A stretch of 64,000 nucleotides of DNA from Kryptolebias marmoratus (taxonomy: Eukaryota; Chordata; Actinopteri; Cyprinodontiformes; Rivulidae), in contig NC_051449.1 of NCBI RefSeq assembly GCF_001649575.2, positions 10,583,236-10,647,235 on the forward strand, read 5' to 3'. Within the stretch, counting starts at the first letter, position 1. Each line of letters opens with the position of its first letter. Below, piece after piece: positions 53,901 to 63,894 of the stretch. The notes under the pieces are model-generated. The model ran no database searches, had not been told where the DNA came from, and saw nothing but the letters and a program-made list of their open reading frames with translations. Both the position numbers and the translations under genes were made by a program.

Positions 53901-56470
53901 AGTGCATTATTTTAAACTTGGTCCTCATTATTATTTTAGGTCCTTCCCAGAGTGCCCCGGGACAGTACCCTAACTATCCGCAGGGGCAGGGGCAGCAGTA
54001 TGGGGGCTATCGTCCTCCTCAGCCTGGACCCCCACAGGGCCAGCAGCAGCGCCCTTATGGTTACGACCAGGTGAGTATGACTGCAGCATTGGACCGTCCC
54101 AGGGACTCGACATCAGACTGAGTTATTTCCTTATTAATTTTACTTTCAGAGTAAGTTGCATATCCTGGATGCTTCAGAAATTGATGCCAGTAAAGTTAGA
54201 AGGCAAAAACATAAACGGGTAGTGTGTCGTGCATGCTGTTGGGTAGTTACATTTGTTCTTCCCAAAAACCCTGTTAACCTCAGTCTTGCTTGTTTAGTCT
54301 GGCTTATGTGGTACGCTGTTTCAGTGGACTTTGTAGCATATTCTCCCTTTAAACGTGATGCAGACTGCTCCATTGTTTTTAAAAGGGAGATCAATTTGCT
54401 GGCCTGTATTTCCTGTGGTCTTTTGTGGGGACCACAGCTACACTTTGATATCTTTATCTTTGAACATTTAGGGGCACATGAGGAAATAAAGAAGAGGGGA
54501 TTTGAACCCCTGACTAGCTCTGTAAGAAGCAAAGGTAATGGTTGCTGTGAAGACCTCAACGTCAAATCTAGACACTTGACCACCTAGCCTTAATTTGCAT
54601 TTGTTATGTTTTTCCTCTGCTTCTCCTCTATCCTCTTCAGTCTTTTCTTTAGTTTTTTTTTTTTCTTTCCTTCTTTACTCTTTATTTTTGTTTTTAACCA
54701 GGGGTCGAACTGTAAGTAATGAGGTCCAAAAATCCAGCATGCCTTGTGTGCAGTGAGACGGCAAAAGCTTTGAACTAAATCTTCTCAGTTCGCGGCATCT
54801 TTTCCACAAGTGTTGTACTTAAAATGATACTTTGAATCTTTTTGAAGTGTAGTTCTTTTCAAAACGATTATGAACAGTTAGTATCTTACCAGTCGTAGAT
54901 GACTTTTTGAACAACCTACTCCAGTCCCAAAGATTTCATAGTAATTCGTGCAAACGCTGCTCTACAAACTTTCACTTTACTGCCAGTTTTGTTTTACACA
55001 GTTGTTTGCAAATCAAATAATAGCAGCTGCCGCTAGCTGTAACACTTTTGGCAGCCATATTGTAATATTTCTCCAGGAAAAACTGTATAGATGTCGATGT
55101 AAATGTTCATAATATACAGTTTGCACGAACTGCTATAAAATATTTGCCATTGGAGTTTTAATAAGGCAGCAATCCACTTTGGTCTTAGCCCTGCTTGTGT
55201 CATCAGTTTGAACAGAATTAAACTCGGTTTCTTCTAACAGAGGTCGTTAGGGAGCCATCTACAGCAGGTAAGATATTCTTTACCTTTCCCCAAAACCCCA
55301 CTTCAAAAGATCCGAAGCATCTCTATAAGATCAAGTATTTCATAGGGGTGTGATAGTATATGTGATGGTCGTAAAAAAGTCTTTATTTTCAGAAGATTGA
55401 TTTAGTTTTACTCTGCCTTATGAACAAATCACTGATTAGACCAACATATTTGCACAATCAGTAGTTTTTGTGTCATAACTCAAGGCTTTCGTGGCACTGC
55501 CAGTGTATTCAGATATGTGAAATGGGCTTACTGACATGTTAGGTTTGATCAAAAAAACACCATCCACACCATCTGCTCAACACGGCTCAGATGGAGCTTA
55601 TTAACCAACCTTTGTGAAGAGACAACTCTTAATTTGTTATTTTCTTTAAAGTTTGTCCACAAGTCAAAGTTTTGTTGTTGCTCCTGACAACCAACGGTGT
55701 GGATGTGAAAATAAACCAGTCAATCAATCTCCAGTAAACCTTACCTGTATGTGATTTTTATACTTTCAGAATTTTAGTGTTTTAGCTGAAAAATTCATAA
55801 CCATCATGAAATTAAGCAATTTACTATTTTCTTTTTAAGGAATCAGTTGTCATTTGTCTTTTTTATTTAATGGGCCAAACTGTAAATATATAAAACATGG
55901 CAAACCATAAGTAGTGTGTACTGTTACACCCCTAATAATAAATGTATCTGTTGCATATATCGAAATGTCGAATCTTGGTTACTAAAATTGTCATTATTAC
56001 AATTTTCATTAATGGCAAACGCATGTTTCGACCCCTGTTTAGGAATGCGATCAGTAGAACTGTTCTTACACTGAATTTCTCTTGTTTTTGTTGTTTTTTT
56101 TTGTTTTGTTTTTTTAAAGTAGTGTCCACTACTTGATGAGAAATATTTTCCTCAGCTGTGCTGCTGTTGAAACCTGATGTATTAAATTAGAATTTAGTTT
56201 TGTTTATGAGGCCATGCTGCCACCTGCTGGTCAACACCAGCCAATGCAGCCATAAATCATGGTTTGCTGTATGATATTGTTGAAACCAGAGGATTTTTTT
56301 TTTCTTTTTTTTTCTTTTTTCTTTTTTATCTTTTTTTTTTCTTTTTTTTTTTTTGCACCGTGTTAAGATTTGTGAACACATGCTTTTTGCTTTGTGTTTG
56401 TGAGAAGGTCAGTAACATTTGTCTGTCACATCTCACTCTGCAGGGCCAGTATGGAAATTACCAGCAATGA
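47902..56470 (+). CDS. ss18: BAF chromatin-remodelling subunit SS18 (SYT), 10 exons
   Basis: Exons 47902-47967, 48460-48536, 48610-48694, 49362-49518, 50514-50744, 50871-51041, 51345-51422, 52366-52488, 53940-54070 and 56444-56470 join in phase to 381 codons, near the 387 of the shorter human isoform. Residues about 14-85 form the SNH domain (AGIQKLLDENNQLIQCIMDF, CSQYQQMLHRNLVYLATIAD), which anchors SS18 to BRM/BRG1 ATPases. The rest is the QPGY-rich transactivating region, ending RPYGYDQGQYGNYQQ. The last exon encodes only GQYGNYQQ; human synovial-sarcoma SS18-SSX fusions replace exactly these eight residues. The paralogue SS18L1 is less likely given HMQNQMNGQMPGPNHMPMQG. The protein is nuclear. 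The human alternative exon with YYPDGHNDYGY is not present. Confidence 0.96.
47968..48459 (+). other. ss18: ss18 intron 1
   Basis: 492 bases, phase 0. The first 250 bases are CpG-rich (AGCGCGGCGCATTATGG, GGGAGCGATGTGGTGCGGG), so promoter-associated DNA extends into it. No other feature. Confidence 0.7.
48460..48536 (+). CDS. ss18: ss18 exon 2, SNH domain
   Basis: Residues 23-47 and two bases of Gln48: LLDENNQLIQCIMDFQSKGK, then TAECS. Acceptor TTTTGTAG, donor CACA|GTAAGT. Confidence 0.97.
48610..48694 (+). CDS. ss18: ss18 exon 3, SNH domain
   Basis: Completes Gln48 and runs to Ala76: YQQMLHRNLVYLATIADSNQ, then NMQSLLPA. Donor GCT|GTGAGT. Confidence 0.97.
48695..49361 (+). other. ss18: ss18 intron 3
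   Basis: 667 bases, AT-rich unique sequence, phase 0; nothing further seen. Confidence 0.75.
49362..49518 (+). CDS. ss18: ss18 exon 4, start of QPGY region
   Basis: Residues 77-128 plus one base. Met/Pro/Gly-rich (PPTQNMPMGPGGMNQSGPSP, HMQNQMNGQMP). An undetermined base at 49526 falls just inside the following intron, eight bases past the exon end. Confidence 0.97.
49519..50513 (+). other. ss18: ss18 intron 4
   Basis: 995 bases, AT-rich, phase 1, with one undetermined base at 49526. No extra exon or element recognised. Confidence 0.75.
50514..50744 (+). CDS. ss18: ss18 exon 5
   Basis: Residues 129-205: PNHMPMQGPGPGPNQPPNMP, SSHGSMGGYNHAVPSSQG and QGQPMGNYGPRPNMNMQPNQ. The largest ss18 coding exon (231 bases). 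Confidence 0.97.
50871..51041 (+). CDS. ss18: ss18 exon 6
   Basis: Residues 206-262: GPMMHQQPPSQQYNMPPGGG, then GMMGQVNQGNHVMGQRPMPP and YRPPQQ. The acceptor is TTTTCTTCAG and the donor CAAG|GTATGC. Confidence 0.97.
51042..51344 (+). other. ss18: ss18 intron 6
   Basis: 303 bases, phase 1. Pyrimidine-rich; carries the weak alternative exon described at 51208. Confidence 0.75.
51208..51254 (+). CDS. ss18: possible alternative last exon of ss18 (weak)
   Basis: After a pyrimidine tract and CCTCCAG, 14 full codons (YVKLSDQEKALNRN) stay open in the phase left by exon 6 and end in TAG. Splicing exon 6 to this site would truncate SS18 before most of its C-terminal tyrosine-rich region. So short a frame could be chance. 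Confidence 0.15.
51345..51422 (+). CDS. ss18: ss18 exon 7
   Basis: Residues 263-288: PPQQYPGQEDYYGDQYSHAG, then QAASEG. In human the next exon begins MNQQYYPDGHNDY; here exon 7 joins straight to NAQYAQQQ. Confidence 0.96.
51423..52365 (+). other. ss18: ss18 intron 7
   Basis: 943 bases, phase 1, AT-rich. This is where the human alternatively spliced exon (MNQQYYPDGHNDYGY...) should lie; none of the three plus-strand frames shows such a tyrosine-rich stretch between splice sites. Confidence 0.75.
52366..52488 (+). CDS. ss18: ss18 exon 8
   Basis: Residues 289-329: NAQYAQQQEPYQQGPPQQQG, then YPPQQQYPGQQGYPPQQQGY. Donor TATG|GTGAGT. Dense in Tyr-Pro-Gln repeats. Confidence 0.97.
52489..53939 (+). 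other. ss18: ss18 intron 8
   Basis: 1451 bases, phase 1. A denser segment at about 53080-53300 is unique. No extra exon recognised. Confidence 0.7.
53940..54070 (+). CDS. ss18: ss18 exon 9
   Basis: Residues 330-373: PSQSAPGQYPNYPQGQGQQY, then GGYRPPQPGPPQGQQQRPYG and YDQ; donor CAG|GTGAGT, phase 0. Confidence 0.97.
54150..54600 (-). mobile_element. tRNA-derived SINE-like element in ss18 intron 9
   Basis: On the minus strand TGGTCAAGTGT (near 54575-54585) resembles a Pol III A box and GGTTCAAATCC (near 54499-54509) a B box, inside an AGGGGTTCAAATCCCCT T-arm. The acceptor stem and the other arms do not pair, so it is not a functional tRNA. The sequence running to about 54150 would be the SINE body, but its far limit is uncertain. 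Confidence 0.5.
55241..55267 (+). CDS. ss18: candidate 27-base microexon of ss18
   Basis: TTTCTTCTAACAG precedes 27 bases that translate in phase 0 as RSLGSHLQQ, and CAGCAG|GTAAGA follows. It would insert nine residues between YGYDQ and GQYGNYQQ without shifting frame. Length divisible by three, no stop and both splice sites strong make it plausible, but there is no expression evidence. Confidence 0.3.
56444..56470 (+). CDS. ss18: ss18 exon 10, last eight residues
   Basis: GQYGNYQQ and TGA. The acceptor ACTCTGCAG is strong. This eight-residue terminal exon is conserved with human SS18. Confidence 0.97.
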   Translation, partial: GQYGNYQQ

Positions 56471-57685
56471 GAAATGGTCACAGCTACCTTCACAGCTCTG
56501 CTCTGATCTCTCTGTGCTTTGACCTCTGGTCAACTGCTAAGCAGACCTTAATGATGGTTTCAGCTCAGATTCTCTTGGACTCCCAACACACACAAAAAAA
56601 AACAAGATACATTTTCCACCTTTTTGAGGCTTTTATCCTTGCCTATAAAAATGTATCCCTTTTTTATCATGCACATTGACATGAAAAGGTCAAGAAGTCC
56701 ACGACTTTATTTTGCTCCAGTATGTTTCAAAGCAGCAATGCCTTAAAAAAAAAAAAAAAAAATGGAACTGCCTTATCCTTTTAGCATTGCAGATTGTGGA
56801 ACGGGCTGACAAAATTTTCGATTCAAGTTGAGTCAAATGTAAAGTTTTAATCAACAGCGGTGCATTATTCCTGTATTCTTCAGCTCCCCGATCATGAGAA
56901 GCAATAATGCCAGCAGTAGGGACTTAATGTCAGGACTTTAAAGATGAAACGATGCAAACTCACCGGGTGAACTTCCAGTTAGACCATGGTACATGTCTTG
57001 ATGTATGTGATGTAAAATATATATTTTGTGCTTTTTAGATCAAGCTGACTTTGTATAAGACATTGAAAACTAGTACTAAAAGCTGTGTTGTTTATTTCAA
57101 AAGGTGAATGTCTATTCTTTTTGTTGTTTTTATGCTCTTTAATGACAATGAATCCCATCCAGCTTGTTTTGGGGTTTTTTAAGTTAAATTGTATGACTAA
57201 TAATTTAGACCTGCTATGTCAGTGGCATGGGTTTTGTAGAAATATGAAAAAGAAGGAATTATCTGTTACTCGCAGATTAGTTTTTTTTTTTTTAAAGAAT
57301 AGGCGTGAACAGCATATCAGGCGCTTGGAAGTGTTGATCGCGTGAAAACCCATAAAACTCTGCCGTTCAGATTTGTTGTTCTTTCTTTTTATTTCGCCAC
57401 AGCACCTGAGAAAATAAGGCCTTCATTTAGCAGTTGAGCTCAGAGAGGTAATAATGTAGCAGATGCCACTGCAGATTGTGAAGAAATGTCCTCTTGAGCC
57501 CCCCACACCCCACTTTCCTTTCCTGAAGCACCGCTGACCTGTCCATCGACTGCAACGTGGTGAACGAGAACGATCTAACGCGTTATATTTTTTTACAAAT
57601 CCTTTTTTTTAATTATTATGATTATTATTTTAGTCAGCAGTGTTAGATAGCTAGTTAACAATGCTGGAATCTCGTCTCCTTTTTG

Positions 57686-57691
57686 AATAAA
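57686..57691 (+). terminator. ss18: proximal ss18 polyadenylation signal
   Basis: AATAAA followed about 28 bases later by GTGTTGTGTGTG, a classic GT-rich downstream element. Confidence 0.6.
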
Positions 57692-58034
57692 CGTCTAAGT
57701 TGATGTCATTCAAGTAGTGTTGTGTGTGAAAAGTAAATATTGTTACTGTCAAATATGTAACATAAGATGTGAAAATATTGTTTTTGAAATGGATTCCATG
57801 ATTTCACAGTAAAGATTGGTTGTGCAGTTTTATATCACTGGCTTGATATCTGTATCATGGTGCATATTTTATTGATCCCACGTGTACAGCAGCATAAAGA
57901 CGAGGAATTACGGTGTCCTCTATTGTTTATATGGCTGTTTTAATTTTTTAATTTTAATTTTTTTTTTTTTTCTTTCTGCAACACATCCAAGTGGAGGTCA
58001 CGTTTGTGTCTTGGCAATGTAAACTGTACATTAT

Positions 58035-58040
58035 AATAAA
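58035..58040 (+). terminator. ss18: distal ss18 polyadenylation signal
   Basis: AATAAA followed by TTTCTGTGTGTAATTT about 20 bases on. Probably the main 3' end. Confidence 0.6.
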
Positions 58041-58060
58041 ACGGAAGAATCTTTAATATA

Positions 58061-59949
58061 TTTCTGTGTGTAATTTATGTCATTTGACTGCGGTTTCTTT
58101 GTGGAAGTGCTCTTCCTGGCGATATCATAAACAAGATGTGCCCTATTGGTGCCGTCACGATGTGACAGTATGATATAATTGTTTTGTCTTCATCTGCTAT
58201 CTGGCAGCGAGTTTCCAGCTGATAATGACCCTGCCCTGCTCAGCGGCATGTCTGCTCTGTCCAGATGCATCCAGAGAGGGCCAGAGCACATTTACACCCA
58301 AAATTACCTTCCGTGTCCCTCTTCCCTTCTCCTGCTCCCTCCAGAGAGGGAGAGGGACTACCTGTCACTTTGGGCAGCGGGGTGGGGGGGCGGATACAGA
58401 TGGCGCGCCAGATGTGTGGCCGAAGCACGTGGTAGGAGAGTGGTGTTTGGTGTTAAAGGGGCCAAAGACTCGGTGCAGATGGCGAGCGTAAATAGAAGTG
58501 CTTCAAGGGGGAGTGGCGAGGGGAGGCGGGTGGAAATAAAAAAAAGTGTGAACTTTTTCACCATGCCCGGATGTTTATATTTTCAGATGTGCACATTTGT
58601 GTATCCCTGCTAAGATTTAGTGGCACCACCCAGTCACCCCCTCCACACACACACACACCACCCTGCTGCTCCACAGCTGGCTGCCCCACCCTTCCCAGCT
58701 GCCACTGGGGCTCCCCCCCACCCGGCCCCTGCGCTTTGGCAGAGCCGGTGTTTTGGGGCGCTCCCCCACCAGTCCTCCCTGGCAGCTGCTGCCCTCAGCT
58801 GTGCTCCAGCAGACGATATTGGGGTCGGACAAAGTCACTCCTCTTGTGACTGTCTGAGGCCAACGCGGGAGGATGAAGAGGTGGCAAGGAGACTCTTACC
58901 TCCAAAAAAATTTTTTTTTTTTTTAAATCAAATGATGGACACATGGCTTGGTCAGGCTTTTTGGAAATGTGTTTGTCAAAAATGACTAAATCTTGTTATG
59001 TTTTCCCCAAAACAAGAGGTTTCGTTTGTGAAAAAAGCTTCAAGGAGTGAGTTTAACCATCCATGTTTTGTGTCTGTGAGGTGGCAGCATCATTAAAGGG
59101 GATGATTATCTTGTTCAATATTTTGATAATTATAATTCAGGGTACCTTTCAGCGGAGGCTCCTAACCACTGAGGAGAAAATGACATTGTGATCATAGCTG
59201 GCAGGCAAGATGTGATTTCTCTCTCTCTCCCAGGCTAACTCTCCTTTTCACTCTTTCATACTCACACTCTCCGTGTGACAGAAAGTCTATGGGGAGGTAT
59301 AAGAGGTAGTTATGGGGGGGAATGCAGCAGCCTCCACAGTTTAATTGGAGATGTGTCACACTAAATAAATGGTGCAAAAACAAGCGCTGACTGGAGGCTT
59401 GAGGGAGGGGCCCTGGGGATGCAGCCTGTTTTATTGGGCAGGAGCTTTGCACCGCTCCAGGGTGAAACGGGGCTGTGCACTGCCGAGATGCCCTCAAACC
59501 AAAAAAAGAAGAAGAAGAAAAAAAAAAAAAGAAAAGAAAACCTGCCATGCTTCCCAAGGACCAGCGTGGAGGATAAGACAAAGGCATCCGTTTTGCTTTG
59601 CGGAAAAGCATCTTATTGATGCTCAGCAGAAGGTTTGGGAGAACATTGTGACCCAATTGTTCCTCGACCAATAAGGGCGGGCACATCCGCATCCTCATCT
59701 GCAATTTCAATTTCTGCACACGGACAAACAAATCTATGATTGTAAATTCTTGTGTAAGCGCCGTCTGCTTCCCTCCTAGATCTTCTTGGATGTCAATTAA
59801 TGTTTTGAGGAGAAGGCATGCAGCAGCCTCCAGCCTTTTCCATTTCTCCGGATAATCCATATATGACCTCCAAGTTACCGGGAGAATGTGTTTTCCGATA
59901 TCATATTAATTTTCATATAACTGTAGTCTTGCTTTGCTCAGCCTGTATT

Positions 59950-59981
<32 letters not shown>

Positions 59982-61689
59982 TGTGTGCTTGCACCTTAGA
60001 TTCCACAGTTCACGGCACGAGTTTTGATTTACCTCTACAGTGTGCTGCAGTAATTGGATGTGACACCATTCTCTCTGCACTCCCCGGGGGATATATCAGG
60101 AATCTGACTATTATGGCCCAAGTCATGAATATGTCACGACAGCTGCAAACAAAGGCTCTTGATTTTGGATAAGGCTCCTCTGTATGCATGTTGTCTGCAC
60201 CGGCTAAATGCTGCAAGCCTGCGTTTGGTTTCTGGGAGAGAAATCTGCGGCGTTTGATAATTATTTACATTGTTTGAACAAAAACTACGAAACGTAGTTG
60301 CTTTCAAACCAACAAGTGACTTTTTTTTCTTTTTTTTTTGCACCTGAATAACACAAACAGATTGATCCCCCAGAAAGCCATTGTTTTGCATGCATTTGAT
60401 GTGAGGTGCTTCGTTTTAAATCGTTTGTCGAGGGTTTAGCCATCAAATCAAATTGAGTGCGCTGTTTTGTCTGTGTTCTAGGCTCAAAAAAGTAGTCTCT
60501 GGGTAAAATAGCAGGTATGCTGATATCAGTATTCCCACAGCCTGCATAATTGCTGTAATTTGCTTTCCCTTTGGGTAATCTGTAAACATGGCTGTTTTGA
60601 TGTTTTTGGCATCCTCCATTGGCTGAGCTCTCTACTCCTTCAGTGGAGCCCCCATCCCAGCCCAGGGTGACACAAATAGATCCTTCCCCAGAAGGTGCAC
60701 GTAGTTCCACATGGGCACAATCAATACAACCCAGTCATCGCTGGAACTGTGGCGGTATTAAAAGCTCCCCGTTAACTGCTTCTCGCCGCGCCTGTATTTT
60801 AGGGAAATAAAGCTATTGATCTCCGGGACTTCTGGCAGAGCATTAACCTGGGCCTGCAAATTAGAACGTGCTCATCTGGACACATCTGCCTGCAATGTTC
60901 CGAAAAAGGCCTGCCCCGAGGAGAGAAAAGGAGAGCTGGGAGGCCTGCTGCTTCCAGTGATGAGTGGAGCGCTACTTGACGCCCGTGTCGGAGCAGGGGA
61001 GGCGTCTGGATGCCCAGGACTTCCATTAGAAGCCCAGGATGGTGGCGTGGGTCGATGTTGTAAGGTTTGGTTGGGGGTACTCCATCTCAGATCAGTGTGG
61101 TTCCTTTCCTCTGATGTGGAGGGAGTGGGGGCTGGCCCACAGTAAAGCTGAACCCCTGACAGGAAGGACAGTGAAAGAAAGGCTTGCTGCTGCGACTGCT
61201 TCTTCCAGCAGAGCCAAAAACTGTATATTTTTCTACTTGTTTCTATTTAAAAACAAACCGAAGCTACACTATTTGTGATCATGCTGCACAGAAACATAGA
61301 ACTTCTGATTATTGTGGAGTTCTTTTTCTAAAGCGCACCTCGAGACATCGCTCACTGATTTATGGTATTATTTGGAATATTAAAACAATTAGTTCACCAA
61401 CAAGCAGTGTCAGATTTCCAGATTAGATCTTTTGTGCAAAAGTTAGAATTACACTTGATGTACACCATGAGGCTAATTATGCCATTGATTTTTTTTTTTT
61501 CCACTGGGGTCGCATACAAGCGTTAAGTACATTTAGCGTAGGGGTCAGGTCAGATTTTTACATACAAAAAAAGCACAGAAACACTCAAACTTGTAAATTA
61601 GTGCTATTCACAACTCTGCTCTAATCATTTCACCTTTGTTCCAGTCCGTCAGTAGGACTTGTCACACTGGCCTAATCTTTTATTCTAAC
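58061..61689. other. gene-free DNA downstream of ss18 with candidate regulatory blocks
   Basis: No recognised gene. Stretches at about 59600-59930, 60040-60290 and 60480-60980 are non-repetitive and complex (CATATATGACCTCCAAGTTA, GACTATTATGGCCCAAGTCA, CATAATTGCTGTAATTTGC), interrupted by (GT)n at 59951-59988 and A/T runs. In human the next gene beyond SS18 is ZNF521, set in a desert rich in conserved elements, so enhancers of that gene would be expected here. This is inference; conservation was not tested. A 222-codon minus frame at 59860-59192 is treated as chance. Confidence 0.4.
59951..59988. repeat. (GT)n microsatellite
   Basis: About 18 GT units with one GGG interruption. Confidence 0.95.
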
Positions 61690-62580
61690 ATAAAACCCTA
61701 ATTCCCAAAAAGTTGGGACATTGTACAAAATGCTAATAAAAACTGAACACAGTGATCTGCAAATCTCTTAAACACATGTTTTACTTACAACAAAACACAG
61801 TAAACATATTAAATGTTTAAACTAAGAAATGTGTCGTTTTAAGGGGTTGAAAAAAAAACCAGGTGATTTTGATTTTGATGGCAGCGACAGATCTCCAGAA
61901 TGTTAGGACAGGGCCATGTTTACCTCTGTGAAGCATCCTCTCCTCTTTCAACAACTGTCTGTAAATGTCACGATGGGAGCAGCTGCCGGCGTTTTTGGAG
62001 GGAATGTTGTCCCATTCTTGTCTGATGTAGGACTCTAGCTGTTCCACAGTCCTGAGCCTTTTTTGTTGGATTTTTTTTGTTTGTTTCATGATAAAATGTT
62101 TGCAGTTGGTGAGAGGTCTGGACTGCAGGCAGGTCAGTTCAGCTCCTGATCTCTTCTGTTATGAAGCCCTCCTGCTGTAATGGATACAGTACGAGTTTTA
62201 GCGTTGTCTTGCTGGAAGATGAAAGGCCTTTCCTGAAAAAAAAGATGTCTGGTTGGGAGCAAATGTTGTTCTAAAAGTTGTATACAGTTTCCTGCATGTA
62301 TGGTGCCTTTCCAGATGTATAAGCTGCCCATGCTCTAATGCACACCCATACCATCAGAGAGGCAGATTTTTTCAACTGTGCGCTGATAATAAGCTGGATG
62401 GACCCACTCCGCTTTAGTACAGAGGACATTGTGTTTGTGGTTTCTTAAAAGAGTGTAAATTTTGAATCGTCTGACCACGGGACAGGACTTTGCCTCAGTG
62501 CATTTTAAATGAGCTTTGGTCCAGAGAAGATGGTGGTGTTTCTGGATGTTTACATACAGCTTCATCTGGCACGACAAACA
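61690..62580 (-). mobile_element. Tc1-like DNA transposon, 3' part
   Basis: Reads on the minus strand. The low-coordinate end carries CCAAAAAGTTGGGACATTGT, the terminal inverted repeat type of a very common teleost Tc1-like family, next to a TA. Transposase fragments occupy 61817-62577. It breaks off at about 62580 and its first coding part reappears at 63895. Confidence 0.85.
61817..62577 (-). pseudogene. Tc1-like transposase, decayed catalytic domain
   Basis: Pieces in different frames match the DDE domain. Near 62470-62485 is the WSDDSKF region with the first Asp. Then come MGSLYIWKGTIHAGNCIQLL, FIFQQDNAK with the second Asp, SPDLSPTAN where the usual third acidic residue (SPIEN) is Ala, and RTVEQLESYIRQEWDNIP. 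In-frame stops replace a Trp codon and interrupt the linker, and there are frameshifts. It cannot encode an active transposase. Confidence 0.88.
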
Positions 62581-63894
62581 ATAAAGTGATGTCTATAATA
62601 GACATAATAGACAATTTTTTTGTCCTATAGTTTTAGAGCGGTAACAGATTATTTCAGACGGCTGAAATATTTGGTTCCCCCCTGGTAACTTTTGCAAAAA
62701 AAGAACAAATGTCTCCAAATTCACAGGACTTGTTGTCCATGATGAGAGGAATAAACACAGTTAAGGACTTTTTGGTAAATTATTTTTGTCCCGTGTTTTA
62801 GAGGGGGAACCGATTATTTCAGACGGCTGAAATATTTGGTTCCCCCTGGTAACTTTTGCAAAAAAAAGAACAAATGTCTCCAAATTTACAGGACTTGTTG
62901 TCCATGATGATGAATTAATGATCTAAATAACATTCAACCCGAATGGTATTTAGATAAAAGCGAAATACCACTTCAGGCTGAGAAAACCGCCTGAATAATA
63001 AAAATATTACAACAGTTCACTTCAAACCCATATGATGCACTCGATCCACTACAGATTACAGGCAGTCTAACACCAATTAGGTGTTGTGATGAGAAGCTAT
63101 TTTGTTTTCTGTTTTTCAAGAGTAGTCGAGGGAAGAACCGAAAGTTAAACAACGTTTTTTTTTAACTAAATCAATGACGTCATGTGTGTTCGCACCTACG
63201 GCCAGTGTTCTGACGATCTGTGCTTCCTCGTCAGATTGTCCTACAGTAGCACAGCTAAACAGCAATGTCTAACGGTCGGTGCTTCCCGACAAAAACTGCT
63301 ACTGTCATGTTTACAAACCGAAAACTACAGCGGTTCGTGTTAATGTTAAATATCATCGGATACTGAAGTGGAAGCTTAGGAGTTATGCTTAGCATAGCAT
63401 TGGAACAATTTATATCCACTACGAAAACCTTTTTAAAACCACAAAAATCACTTCCTTCATCAGAATATCCTACCTGTTAAATATAAGCGGGTAGCACAAA
63501 TAGATCTATGCATTAAAAGCAGCAAGTGTCTGAAAAACATTACAACTTACATACAAAAACTTACAAAAGCACAAAAATATATACTTCAAAAACACTCCAA
63601 AAAAAATGAATTTCACTTATCTGATTTTTTTATGTACAGATATGCATCTTTTAATGGTTTAAAATAAAAAAATAAAATAAGAAAAATCTAGTTATTTCCA
63701 TGCAGTGTCCAGAAAGAGGTGTTGTTCAGCTTGTATGGCAGCACAACTGCTTCCACCCACCTCCATCATCATCATCATATGAAATAACTTTTTATCACAA
63801 CAAAAAATAGTGGCTGGTAAAATATTTGAGTGGCCGGTAAAACAATTTGTCCACCAGCCACTATGGTTGGTGGACAAAATTTTTAATTTCCACC
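62581..63894. other. sequence interrupting the Tc1-like element
   Basis: About 1.3 kb stands where roughly 0.3 kb of transposase is expected in an intact copy. It holds a 165-base tandem duplication (62621-62915), AT-rich DNA, and near 63750-63895 a stretch with GTGGCTGGTAAAATATTTGA and GTCCACCAGCCACTATGG. That stretch looks like another dispersed fish repeat whose class I cannot name. Confidence 0.5.
62621..62915. repeat. tandem duplication, period 165 bases
   Basis: TTTTAGAG at 62631 and 62796 and TCCATGATGA at 62736 and 62901 are each 165 bases apart. Between them the two copies share TTATTTCAGACGGCTGAAAT and nearly all bases, with compensating one-base indels in the C and A runs. High identity suggests a young duplication. 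Confidence 0.9.

Larger units (their letters stand above)
54071..56443 (+). other. ss18: ss18 intron 9
   Basis: 2373 bases, phase 0, the largest ss18 intron. It contains the SINE-like sequence at 54150-54600, the candidate microexon at 55241-55267 and a T-rich tract at 56297-56354. Human synovial sarcoma breakpoints fall in the equivalent last intron. Confidence 0.8.
56471..58060 (+). other. ss18: ss18 3' UTR
   Basis: About 1.6 kb of AT-rich DNA with poly(A) and poly(T) runs. AATAAA at 57686-57691 and 58035-58040 give two possible ends. A frame at 57085-57345 is ordinary UTR sequence. Confidence 0.65.

Noticed and set aside
54146..54587. Overlapping open frames of 145 (-) and 143 (+) codons in ss18 intron 9
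   Set aside because: Both cross the tRNA-derived SINE-like sequence; the KKRGFEPLTSS peptide is a typical translation of a tRNA T-arm region.
54490..54590. Possible tRNA gene on the minus strand
   Set aside because: A- and B-box matches and the T-arm are present, but the acceptor stem and the remaining arms do not pair, so it is a SINE head rather than a tRNA.
54702..54711. 10-base AG...GT-bounded microexon in ss18 intron 9
   Set aside because: The length is not a multiple of three, so inclusion would shift the frame just before the last exon; likely chance splice-like motifs.
59192..59860. Minus-strand open frame of 222 codons, the longest in the window
   Set aside because: It includes a run of Phe and Ser codons from an A-rich tract, has no recognisable domain, and crosses what looks like regulatory and simple-sequence DNA. 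No splice or family support.
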